Assembly: GCA_900696665.1 (NCBI GenBank)
Contig: CAADGY010000146.1
Span: 1 to 36,221 of the forward strand
Source: an uncultured Acidobacteriota bacterium
GTDB lineage: Bacteria; Acidobacteriota; Terriglobia; Bryobacterales; Bryobacteraceae
Reading direction: 5' to 3'
Length of the DNA stretch: 36,221 nt
How positions within the stretch are numbered: the first letter of the stretch is position 1; each line of letters opens with the position of its first letter. The position numbers and the translations under genes are program-made. Positions 7,138 through 15,501 of this stretch are shown piece by piece. The notes beneath the pieces are model-generated. The model was not told the DNA's origin and did not search any database. It worked only from the letters and a program-made list of their open reading frames with translations.

Positions 7138-8312
7138 CGGAACTGCGTCGCCTGTTGGAACAGCCCGAAGCAGCCCAGCAGGAAGCGGGTTATTTGCATA
7201 CTGTGCGGGAGATCCATCAGCAGCCGCAAACCTGGGTGGATACGGCGAAGAACGTTGCGGAACTGCGGCCGCTGCTCAACAAAGCATTATCCGGCATCGA
7301 AACGATTTGTCTGACCGGTTCTGGAAGTTCCGAATATGCCGGCGACTGTATCGCTCCGGCGCTGCGCCAGGATCTGAAGCGCCCCGTACAGGTGCTTGGC
7401 GGAGGGACGCTGCTGACGCACGGTGCAACCTTCCTTTCTCCAAAACGTCCCGCGCTGATGATCTCGCTCGCACGCTCCGGCAACAGTCCGGAGAGCGCGG
7501 AGGCGGTACGATTCCTGCTCGAAACCGAGCCCAGCGTGCGGCACCTCGTGATTACCTGCAATGCCCAGGGGCGGCTCGCAACGGTACACACCGGCCACCC
7601 GGACGTGTTTGTCGCCACGCTCGATGACCGCACGAACGACCGTAGTCTGGTGATGACCAGCAGTTTCACGAACATGGTGGTTGCGGCGCTGTTTCTGGGT
7701 TTGCTGAAAGACGTTCCCGCCTACACGAAAACCGCCGGGAAGCTGAGCCAGGCGGGCCGGTTCCTACTCGACAACCATACGGATGCGATCGCAGGCATCG
7801 CGCGCGGCGGCTTCCGCCGTGCCTTCTATCTTGCCAGCGCGCCCGCATACGGGGCCGCGCGCGAATCAGCTTTGAAGATGACCGAAATGACGGGTGGACG
7901 CGTCATGACCGTCGCCGAGACGTTTCTTGGTTTGCGTCATGGACCGATGTCGGCCATCCACGCGGACACGCTGGTTATCTGCTATTTGTCCTCCGACCCG
8001 CTGGTGCGTTCGTATGAAACGGATCTGATTCGCGAGTTGAACCGTAAATCGCTCGGCGCGGCGAAACTCCTTGTCGGCGAGAATGTGCCGGCCGACGTGC
8101 TGCACGCATCGGATGTGGCTCTGGAAGTGCCCGGCCTGGGTGAGATCGGCGACCGCTATGCACCGGTGCTGTACGTGATGGTGGGACAGTTGCTGGGGCT
8201 GTTCCGCTCGGTGGCAGAGGGACTCAAGCCGGACGCGCCATCTGAGAGCGGCGTTATCAATCGCGTGGTAGAGAGCTTTACCATACACCGCCTCGACGGA
8301 GTTTCCCGATGA
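7131..8312 (+). CDS. agaS: AgaS-type SIS-domain ketose/aldose isomerase or galactosamine-6-P deaminase
   Basis: A 393-residue cytosolic protein with two SIS (sugar isomerase) domains, close to the usual AgaS length (about 384). Recognisable AgaS blocks are LTGSGSSEYAGD, LMISLARSGNSPESAEAVRF, LVITCNAQG, LVMTSSFTNM, YGAARESALKMTEMTGG, FLGLRHGPMS and SGVINRVVESFTIH. AgaS enzymes convert galactosamine-6-phosphate (deaminating isomerisation) to tagatose-6-phosphate in N-acetylgalactosamine/galactosamine catabolism. It is the first intact gene of a plus-strand operon and overlaps the PfkB kinase gene by 4 nt (ATGA), which fits a consecutive pathway step. No cognate deacetylase (NagA/AgaA type) is visible in the window. 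Substrate specificity (galactosamine versus glucosamine series) is inferred from family resemblance. Confidence 0.85.
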   Translation: MVTELRRLLEQPEAAQQEAGYLHTVREIHQQPQTWVDTAKNVAELRPLLNKALSGIETICLTGSGSSEYAGDCIAPALRQDLKRPVQVLGGGTLLTHGATFLSPKRPALMISLARSGNSPESAEAVRFLLETEPSVRHLVITCNAQGRLATVHTGHPDVFVATLDDRTNDRSLVMTSSFTNMVVAALFLGLLKDVPAYTKTAGKLSQAGRFLLDNHTDAIAGIARGGFRRAFYLASAPAYGAARESALKMTEMTGGRVMTVAETFLGLRHGPMSAIHADTLVICYLSSDPLVRSYETDLIRELNRKSLGAAKLLVGENVPADVLHASDVALEVPGLGEIGDRYAPVLYVMVGQLLGLFRSVAEGLKPDAPSESGVINRVVESFTIHRLDGVSR

Positions 8313-9244
8313 AGATTCTGGTTGCGGGTGAGTTGAACCCCGATCTGATCCTGCAAGGCTATGAGATTTTCCCCACGCCCGGTAAGGAGATTCTTGTCGA
8401 CGATCTAAACCTGACCATGGGAAGCGCCTCCGCGATCTGTGCGATGGGGTTGGCACGGTTGGGCAATCGCGTTTCCTTTCTCGCCAAGGTTGGCAAAGAT
8501 CCCTGGGGCGAGTTTTGCACCGGCATTCTGAAGGAAGGTGGCATCGACACAAGCCGGGTGATTCGTGATGAAAACCTCAAGACAGGACTAACCGTTTCAG
8601 TATCGGCTCCCGGCAAGGACCGGGCGCTCGTTACGTATCTGGGGGCTATTTCCGAGCTCGAAGGCGGCGATATTACAGACGAGGTCCTGAGTGGCTTCGA
8701 TCACCTGCACATCTCGTCGTTTTTTCTCCAGCGGAAACTGCGGCGCGACGTGCGCAGCGTGTTCGCCCTGGCGCGGCGGCTGGGACTTTCGACATCGCTC
8801 GATCCCGGTTACGATCCCTCCGAACGTTGGGAGAATGATTTGGTTGAGATCCTGCCGGAAGTGCACGTCTTTTTTCCGAATGAGGTAGAGTTAAGCGCCA
8901 TTACAGGAGAACAACAACCCGCGGAAGCACTTCGTAAGCTGTCAAACGGGCGCACGCTGACGGTGGCAAAACTCGGTGGCAACGGTTGCATGGCTTTCGA
9001 TGGCGGCGAGATCGTCGAGGTGCCGGCGATTCCGGTGAAACCCATAGACACGACCGGAGCGGGTGATTCTTTCAACGCAGGCTTCATACATGCCTGGCTC
9101 AGGAAGTTTTCTTTGCGGGACGCGATGCGGTTTGCGTCCGTTTGCGGCGGTCTTTCCACTCAGGGCGTAGGCGGCACGTCCGCTCAAGCCACCGAAGGAC
9201 AGGTCCGCACGTATCTCAATTCATCCACAGGATCATTCACGTGA
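8309..9244 (+). CDS. PfkB/ribokinase-family sugar kinase
   Basis: A 311-residue carbohydrate kinase of the PfkB fold. The N-terminal sugar-binding part contains MGSASAICAMGLARLG and FLAKVGKDPWGEF. The C-terminal signature is DTTGAGDSFNAGF (D247-F259), with the anion hole GAG and catalytic base D253. It phosphorylates a sugar or sugar phosphate with ATP. Next to AgaS, the simplest role is tagatose-6-phosphate kinase, giving tagatose-1,6-bisphosphate, but PfkB sequences do not reveal substrate and a fructose or ribose analogue is possible. Translation is probably coupled: the ATG overlaps the agaS stop and CGGAG lies 7 nt before it. The aldolase expected next in the pathway is not in this window. 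Confidence 0.85.
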   Translation: MKILVAGELNPDLILQGYEIFPTPGKEILVDDLNLTMGSASAICAMGLARLGNRVSFLAKVGKDPWGEFCTGILKEGGIDTSRVIRDENLKTGLTVSVSAPGKDRALVTYLGAISELEGGDITDEVLSGFDHLHISSFFLQRKLRRDVRSVFALARRLGLSTSLDPGYDPSERWENDLVEILPEVHVFFPNEVELSAITGEQQPAEALRKLSNGRTLTVAKLGGNGCMAFDGGEIVEVPAIPVKPIDTTGAGDSFNAGFIHAWLRKFSLRDAMRFASVCGGLSTQGVGGTSAQATEGQVRTYLNSSTGSFT

Positions 9245-9250
9245 GCTTTC

Positions 9251-10471
9251 ATGGAACAATCCAATAGACGAGAATGGCTGGCCCGGTTAGGAACAGTCGC
9301 TGCCGGAGCCGCGGTGGTAAGCACCGGCTGCACACAAGCCCCCGACTCCGTGAAGGAGGCGGCCCCAAAGAAGAAACCGCTTGATCTGAGCGAATATCAG
9401 CCTACCAGTATGTTACGCGTTCCGGAGCACAAGGTGGAGCGGGCGAAATATCCAGTCATCGATATTCACACGCATCTTTCCTGGGCAGCGGAATCGAAAA
9501 ACGGCGTGTCGTTAACCGGCAAGCTTTCCTTCATCGTGCCGCCGGAGGAGTTGCTGGCTGTGATGGACCGCCGCAACATAAGGGCCATGGTGAACGTCAC
9601 CGGCGGTTATGGCGACGGCTTGCGCGAGTCCGTACAAAAGTACGATAAAGCACACCCGGGGCGCTTTTACACGTTCACCGAACCGATGTGGACGCAGGTG
9701 AACGAGCCCGGCTATCCGAAGCAGCAGGCGGACGCCATAGAGCAGGCGGCAAAGGACGGCGCCCGCGGGCTGAAAATTCTAAAAACACTCGGACTCTACC
9801 TTCGGGAAAACATCACATCCGGAGCGTTGGTGAAGGTAGACGACCCGCGTTTCGATCCGATGTGGGAGGCTTGCGGCGCGAATCATCTTCCGGTGGCCAT
9901 TCACGTATCGGACCCGGCTGCGTTCTTCCTGCCGACGGACCGTTTTAACGAGCGTTTTGAAGAACTCAACAATCATCCCGACTGGTCGTTCCACGGCCGG
10001 GATTTCCCGAAGAATGAAGAGATTCTCGAAGCGCGCAACCGAGTGCTTGCCCGGCATCCCAAGACGCAGTTCATTGTGCTGCACGTCGGCAATTATGCCG
10101 AGGATCTGGGAAACGTCTCGGAAGCGATGGACCGCTACCCCAACATGACCGTGGAACTCGGCGCGCGCATCGGAGAACTCGGGCGGCAGCCGCGGACGGC
10201 GCGCAAATTTTTCGAGAAATACCAGGACCGCATCCTGTTTGGCACCGATGCCGTTCCCAAGGGCGACGAATACCCGCAGCAGGTCTTCGGCGACCTGCTC
10301 TACCAGATCTACTACCGGTTTCTCGAAACCGAGGACGAGTACTTTGACTATGCGCCCGCAGCGGTGCCGCCGCAAGGACGCTGGAGGATTTACGGGTTGG
10401 GGTTGCCGGACCGCATTCTTGAAAAGGTGTACAACGCGAATGCCGCCCGTCTGCTGAGAATCAAGGTTTGA
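9251..10471 (+). CDS. Exported amidohydrolase-family (COG2159-like) lipoprotein
   Basis: A 406-residue protein with a Tat-like lipoprotein signal: NRREWLARLG, a small-residue core and STGC as lipobox, so it is probably anchored in the periplasm. The mature part is a TIM-barrel amidohydrolase of the ACMSD/COG2159 type: VIDIHTHLS (metal ligands H73 and H75), LPVAIHVSDP, QFIVLHVGN and ILFGTDAVPKG (late Asp ligand). Family members are metal-dependent decarboxylases or hydrolases; no substrate can be read. It lies 6 nt after the kinase stop and 1 nt before the DUF5107 gene, so it is co-transcribed with the galactosamine genes. It does not resemble NagA, so it should not be called the missing deacetylase. 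Confidence 0.8.
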   Translation: MEQSNRREWLARLGTVAAGAAVVSTGCTQAPDSVKEAAPKKKPLDLSEYQPTSMLRVPEHKVERAKYPVIDIHTHLSWAAESKNGVSLTGKLSFIVPPEELLAVMDRRNIRAMVNVTGGYGDGLRESVQKYDKAHPGRFYTFTEPMWTQVNEPGYPKQQADAIEQAAKDGARGLKILKTLGLYLRENITSGALVKVDDPRFDPMWEACGANHLPVAIHVSDPAAFFLPTDRFNERFEELNNHPDWSFHGRDFPKNEEILEARNRVLARHPKTQFIVLHVGNYAEDLGNVSEAMDRYPNMTVELGARIGELGRQPRTARKFFEKYQDRILFGTDAVPKGDEYPQQVFGDLLYQIYYRFLETEDEYFDYAPAAVPPQGRWRIYGLGLPDRILEKVYNANAARLLRIKV

Positions 10472-10472
10472 C

Positions 10473-13400
10473 ATGACGCTCCAGGGAACTGCTTTTCGCG
10501 CGGCCACGCTCCTGCTGGCCGCGCTACCCGTTTTTGGGCAGGTAAAGGTTTGGGAAGGCACTCTCGAGCTGCCTACTTACGAAGAAGACCTTCCCAACCC
10601 AAACCCGCCGTTCGATCTGTTCGCCACGTCGCGCTTTTCTAACTATCCTTATACGATTCGTGACAACCTGACGAACCGGCGCGTGACGCACGCCTGGCGG
10701 GCACTGTATCTCGAAAACGAATACCTGAAATGTTCGGTGTTGCCGGACATCGGAGGTCACCTCTATAGCTGCACCGACAAGGTGAACGGACAGGAGATCT
10801 TCTACGCGAATCCCTCCATCAAGAAAGCGAATATCGGGTATCGCGGTGCGTGGGCGGCCTTCGGCATCGAATTCAATTTCCCCGTTTCGCACAACTGGAT
10901 GTCGATGTCTCCGGTGGACTTTGCGAGCCATCAAAACGCCGACGGGAGCGCCTCGGTGACGGTGGGCAACATCGACCGTGTTTACGGAATGCAGTGGCGC
11001 GTGGAATTGACGTTGCGCCCTGCCAGCATGGTGCTGGAGCAGAAGGTGCAACTCTACAACCGCTCCGGCCTTCGCCATCGCTTTTACTGGTGGAACAACG
11101 CGGGAGTAGAGGTTTGGGATGATTCGCGCGTTTACTATCCCATGCGCTTCACGGCCAGCCATGGCTTCACGGACGTGGATACATGGCCGGTGAATCGCCG
11201 GGGCCGCGACGTAAGCCTGATCGCCAACCAGTTGGACGGGCCGGTATCGGAATTCGTGCATGGCAGCCGCGAACCTTTCATGGGTGTCTATCATCCGCGA
11301 ACGAACGCCGGAACCGTTCATTACGCCGATTATGCCGAGTTGCCTGCGAAGAAGATTTGGTCGTGGGGCGTTAACCCGGACGGGCTGGACTGGCGCAAGA
11401 CGCTTTCCGACAACAACAGCGCGTACGTCGAAGTGCAGGGTGGTCTGTTCCGCAACCAGGAAACGTATGCCTTCCTGGAGCCGCAAAAAACGCTGGAGTT
11501 CACGGAATACTGGATGCCTGTCCGCGACATCGGCGGCATCTCCCGCGCAAATCTCCACGGCGTAATGCATTTCCTCAGGAAAGAATCGGCTGCCGGGAAA
11601 GTGACGCTAACGGCCGGGCTGAATGTAAACCATGCGCTTGCCGACGCACGTGTCCGCATCCTGGATGGAACGAAGACTCTGTTTGAACAACGCCTCCCGC
11701 TTGATCCGCGCCGTACATTTTCGCACGCTATTGGGAATCTTCCGGCGGACCGGCAATACACGTTCGAGGTGGCGGATGCCCGCGGGCGTGTGTTGCTGAC
11801 GCACACCGAGGGCAGGTACGACTGGACACCGGCGGACCAGATCAAGACAGGGCCGCAGAAAGCGTACGAGTTTCCACCCGTTGAAAAACGCACGGAAGGC
11901 GATTTCGTCGAGCTTGGCAAAGACGAGGAGTTGAACGGTCTGCTGCTTCGAGCATACGAGACCTACACCAGCGCCCTGAAGCGCTTTCCACAAAGCTTCG
12001 AAATCCACAAAGCGATAGGCCGTCTCGCGGTTGAACTGATGCGTTACAAGGAAGCCGTGGAACATCTGCGCCTGGCCCAGCAGCGCATCAGCAACGACGA
12101 CGAGATTCACTATTACTTAGGCCAGGCGTTCAAGGCACTCGGACAACTGAGAGATGCTCGCACGGAGTTCGAAGGGGCGCAGCGTATGCCCGCGTTCCGT
12201 GGCGCGGCGAATCTGGAATTGGCCCGGCTTTCGGCGCGGCAGAACGATTTTCGAAGGGCGTTGGAAGAGATATCGGCGGCGCTAAAGGCCGAACCGCAAT
12301 CTATTCGCGCGGGCGAAGCTGAAGTGGCGCTTTTGCGGCGTCTCGACAACGCTTCGGCGGCACGCGAGCGGCTGAATTATTGGAGGAAGATCGATCCGAC
12401 CAGCTCCACTTTGCGTTTTGAGCACACGAAGCTCGGCGGACGGGACGACGGATTGTGGAGCCATTTGGCGGGCGATCCCGAGCGTGTGCTGGCCATGGCT
12501 GACGATTACATGGCGCTCGGTTTTTGGAATGACGCCCTCGATGTTCTGAGCCGCAAGTATCCTGCCGTCAGCCCGCTCGAAACCGAGCCGGGAACGCCGC
12601 TTCCACAAGACCATCCGATGGTTTCCTATTACGCCGGTTACGCCAGGGAGATGCTGAAGCAAAGCGGGAAAGCAGATTTCCAGCGTGCCTCCCGGTTGTC
12701 GACGGCTTATGTTTTTCCAAGCCGTCCTTCCGGTCTAGCCGTGCTCGGCAAGGCACTGGAAGTAAATCCAGGTGACGCGACGGCGCACTTCCTGATGGGG
12801 TCGATTCAATTTGCAAACGGCCAGGTGGAAGAGTCCATCGCCCTGTGGCAACAGGCGCGGAAGTTGAATCCGGAGATTCCAGTGTTGCACCGCAACCTGG
12901 GGCGGACATTGCTGGATGTGAAGGGTGAGATTAGGCAAGGAGTAGACGTGCTTCGCGAGGGGTTGAAAGCCGACCCGCGTAACATGGAGCTGTATTTGAG
13001 CCTGAACCGCGGCCTCAGCCTGCTGCGCCGCCCGGCAACCGAACGCACCGGAGTACTGCGTCAGTACCCGGATCAGAAGTCTCTGCCGCAATCGTTGTTA
13101 TACGAGTTGATCCTGAGTCTTGCCGAATCCGGCCAGGCGGAGGAAGCGGAGAAGCTTTTCCACGATCGCTTCTTTGCGCGGGAAGAGGGCGGCATCAACG
13201 TGCGGCAGGTTTGGGTGGAAGTCCAATTGCAAAAGGCGCTGGCGCTGGCGCGCTCCGGCCGCGGCAAAGAGGCTGTAGCGGTGCTGGGCCGCGCCGCCAA
13301 GCCGGTTGAAGGACTGGCGTTCACCAACGACGGCATGGATGCTTTTACGCAAGGAGCGCGCTTTGAATACTATTCGGGCGTAGTCCGGGAAGCAGCCGGC

Positions 13401-13721
13401 GATAAGGAGGGAGCACGGGCGGCGTTCCAGCGCGCCAAGTCCGGTGGCGGGCCGGGCTATCAACTTGGTTTCGCGGCGCTCGCTTCGCGCAAGCTGGATG
13501 GCAGCGTGGATTCCGCGCTGACGTCACGCATCGGTGCTGCTCTCGCTCGCGGGTCCGGCGGCTCACGCAATGCATCGATGGCGGCGTATTCGCGAGGTGT
13601 GCTGCTTCAAGCCATGGGACGCAGCGAGGAAGCCGAATCCGCGCTTCTATCCGCGCTGAAAGCACCAGACCGCCTGCTGGCACACTATCTCACGCGCATT
13701 GCGCTCGAGGAGAAGCAGTGA
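10473..13721 (+). CDS. DUF5107 domain protein with C-terminal TPR array
   Basis: A 1082-residue exported protein (signal peptide ends at LPVFGQ). Residues about 20-370 match the DUF5107 pattern: VWEGTLELPTYEE, NPPFDLFATSRFSNYPY, EYLKCSVLPDIGGHLYS, AWAAFGIEFNFPVSHNW and RFYWWNNAGVEV. This domain has a mutarotase-like beta-sandwich look and may bind or act on sugars. From about residue 480 to the end there are many TPR helices (for example YKEAVEHLRLAQQ, GQLRDARTEFEGA, GNGQ-type turns), so it may also scaffold partners. The same two-part build is recurrent next to glycan genes in soil bacteria. Start: ATG one base after the upstream TGA. It overlaps the GH123-type gene by 4 nt (GTGA). Confidence 0.8.
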   Translation: MTLQGTAFRAATLLLAALPVFGQVKVWEGTLELPTYEEDLPNPNPPFDLFATSRFSNYPYTIRDNLTNRRVTHAWRALYLENEYLKCSVLPDIGGHLYSCTDKVNGQEIFYANPSIKKANIGYRGAWAAFGIEFNFPVSHNWMSMSPVDFASHQNADGSASVTVGNIDRVYGMQWRVELTLRPASMVLEQKVQLYNRSGLRHRFYWWNNAGVEVWDDSRVYYPMRFTASHGFTDVDTWPVNRRGRDVSLIANQLDGPVSEFVHGSREPFMGVYHPRTNAGTVHYADYAELPAKKIWSWGVNPDGLDWRKTLSDNNSAYVEVQGGLFRNQETYAFLEPQKTLEFTEYWMPVRDIGGISRANLHGVMHFLRKESAAGKVTLTAGLNVNHALADARVRILDGTKTLFEQRLPLDPRRTFSHAIGNLPADRQYTFEVADARGRVLLTHTEGRYDWTPADQIKTGPQKAYEFPPVEKRTEGDFVELGKDEELNGLLLRAYETYTSALKRFPQSFEIHKAIGRLAVELMRYKEAVEHLRLAQQRISNDDEIHYYLGQAFKALGQLRDARTEFEGAQRMPAFRGAANLELARLSARQNDFRRALEEISAALKAEPQSIRAGEAEVALLRRLDNASAARERLNYWRKIDPTSSTLRFEHTKLGGRDDGLWSHLAGDPERVLAMADDYMALGFWNDALDVLSRKYPAVSPLETEPGTPLPQDHPMVSYYAGYAREMLKQSGKADFQRASRLSTAYVFPSRPSGLAVLGKALEVNPGDATAHFLMGSIQFANGQVEESIALWQQARKLNPEIPVLHRNLGRTLLDVKGEIRQGVDVLREGLKADPRNMELYLSLNRGLSLLRRPATERTGVLRQYPDQKSLPQSLLYELILSLAESGQAEEAEKLFHDRFFAREEGGINVRQVWVEVQLQKALALARSGRGKEAVAVLGRAAKPVEGLAFTNDGMDAFTQGARFEYYSGVVREAAGDKEGARAAFQRAKSGGGPGYQLGFAALASRKLDGSVDSALTSRIGAALARGSGGSRNASMAAYSRGVLLQAMGRSEEAESALLSALKAPDRLLAHYLTRIALEEKQ

Positions 13722-15487
13722 AAGACCGCGCGTTTGCGGCAGTGTTCTGTCTGATCGGTTTCGTAACAGGCTCCCAAGCCGGTATTCGTGCCATCTGGGC
13801 GGTGAATGACGGTGAGAAGATCGAGCGGGACGATCTGTCGAATCCGAACAAGGCGCGCAATTCGGCGTGGGATGGCAAGACCGTCCGCCTGTTTGGCGCA
13901 CGCAATGAAATAATCGCTTTTCAGGTGATTGTCGAGTCCGATGAGACACCGGTGGAAGGGGTTTCGATCGCGCTGCCAAGGCTCTCCAGCGGGCGTTCGG
14001 TGATACATTACCGCGCGCCGGCGGCGGACCCGTCAAGTTACACGGGGCGCAATATTCAGTTGTTCTCCGTGAACTACATGCTGGTGAAAGAGCCTTCACG
14101 GGCCAATTGGGTATGGCGTCCGGACTCGCCCGCCGCGCCGAAAGATCCGACCGGATGGAAACCCGTACAGATTGTTCCAGAGAATGCACGTAAGGGGCGG
14201 GGCGGCTTTCCGCTGCGCATTGATCCCGAGTCGAATCAGGCGTTCTGGATCGAGATCTACACGCCGCGCGATCTTGCGGCAGGCACGTATCGCGGCGAAG
14301 TTGCGGTTCAGGCGGACGGCCGCCGTCATCGCGTTCCGGTGCAGCTCGAGCTGTTCAACTTCACATTGCCGGATGAGAACAGCATGCACGCGATGCTGTA
14401 CTATTCGGGCGATCAGCCCGAGTTGTATCAGGGCCGGAACCTGGATGCGGAGTATCATCGCTTCGCGCACCGCAACCGGGTGGAGTTGGTGCATGCTTAC
14501 AATGAGTCCTCCGTGAAAGCGGCGATGGGCCGTTTCAACGGCAAGGCGTTCCTCCCCACGGAGGGATACTCTGGTCCGGGTGAGGGAACCGGTAACCGGA
14601 TTATCCCGCTTACGTTCTACGGCCCCGGCAGGCAGTTCGACGAAAAGGCCGATGCCTGGAAACGATCGGACGGGTGGATGAGCTTTCTGGCGCAGGCGGT
14701 TCCGAAGGCACTGACATTTCTTTATATGCCGGACGAGCCGGGGCGGCAGCAGTTCGATTATATCCGGCGGCTCGCGGACAATATACACAGTAATCCGGGT
14801 CCCGGAGGCAAGCTGCCGACCTTCGTCACGCACTCCTACACGCCGGAGCTTGAAGGCGCCATCGACTATTGGTGCTCGGGTCCGAGAGGCTACCGGATCG
14901 ATATGGCGCTCAAAGAGCGCACCCAGGGGCGCGACTACTGGGTTTACAACGGTGGCCGGCCCGCGGGTGGAGCGGTCACCATCGATGCGCCCGCTACCGA
15001 CCCTCGCTCCCTGATATGGGCGTCTTTCAAACATGGCATCAGGCTCTATTTTTACTGGCACGCTACTCATTGGCGTCACAACAGCCAGAAGCAGGGTGAA
15101 CGGAACCAGAACGTGTGGGCGGAGACGGTGACCTTCGACAACCGCGGGCAGCCGAACAAACCGATACGGGACCAGGGCTTCATTCACGGCGACGGCGTGT
15201 TGATCTATCCGGGTGAAGACAAGCTCCATCCGGATCAGGACCGGAGCATCGCCGGTCCTATCTCTACGGTGCAGTTGGCTAACTTCCGCCGTGGCTTGCA
15301 GGACCACCAGTATCTGACGATGGCGAAGCAACTCGGGCTGGACGAGGTGGTGCGGACATCGGTCGAAAAGATCGTACCGCGCGTGTTTTCTGAAGCCGGT
15401 GAGACGGTGTCCTTTTCGGAATCCGGCAACGATTACGAAGAAGCCCGGTACAAGCTGGCGCGCGCGATCGCACAGGCGAAGAGATAG
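13718..15487 (+). CDS. DUF4091/GH123-type exported glycosidase (possible beta-N-acetylgalactosaminidase)
   Basis: A 589-residue protein with a signal peptide (FAAVFCLIGFVTGSQAG). The N-terminal beta-sandwich (about 25-220) contains VRLFGARNEIIAFQVIVE. The catalytic TIM barrel and C-terminal DUF4091 region include FLYMPDEPG with D339-E340, and later IDYWCSGPRGYR, IWASFKHGIRLYFYW, GDGVLIYPG and QLANFRRGLQDHQYL. GH123 enzymes use adjacent Asp-Glu residues for substrate-assisted removal of terminal beta-GalNAc. The D-E pair and the AgaS operon agree with that activity, but family members with other or no activity exist. GTG start with GAGGAG 5 nt upstream, overlapping the previous stop. Last gene of the operon; it faces the blaR-like gene 14 bp away with no clear terminator. 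Confidence 0.8.
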   Translation: MKDRAFAAVFCLIGFVTGSQAGIRAIWAVNDGEKIERDDLSNPNKARNSAWDGKTVRLFGARNEIIAFQVIVESDETPVEGVSIALPRLSSGRSVIHYRAPAADPSSYTGRNIQLFSVNYMLVKEPSRANWVWRPDSPAAPKDPTGWKPVQIVPENARKGRGGFPLRIDPESNQAFWIEIYTPRDLAAGTYRGEVAVQADGRRHRVPVQLELFNFTLPDENSMHAMLYYSGDQPELYQGRNLDAEYHRFAHRNRVELVHAYNESSVKAAMGRFNGKAFLPTEGYSGPGEGTGNRIIPLTFYGPGRQFDEKADAWKRSDGWMSFLAQAVPKALTFLYMPDEPGRQQFDYIRRLADNIHSNPGPGGKLPTFVTHSYTPELEGAIDYWCSGPRGYRIDMALKERTQGRDYWVYNGGRPAGGAVTIDAPATDPRSLIWASFKHGIRLYFYWHATHWRHNSQKQGERNQNVWAETVTFDNRGQPNKPIRDQGFIHGDGVLIYPGEDKLHPDQDRSIAGPISTVQLANFRRGLQDHQYLTMAKQLGLDEVVRTSVEKIVPRVFSEAGETVSFSESGNDYEEARYKLARAIAQAKR

Positions 15488-15501
15488 ACTTCCACCCTGG
15501 G

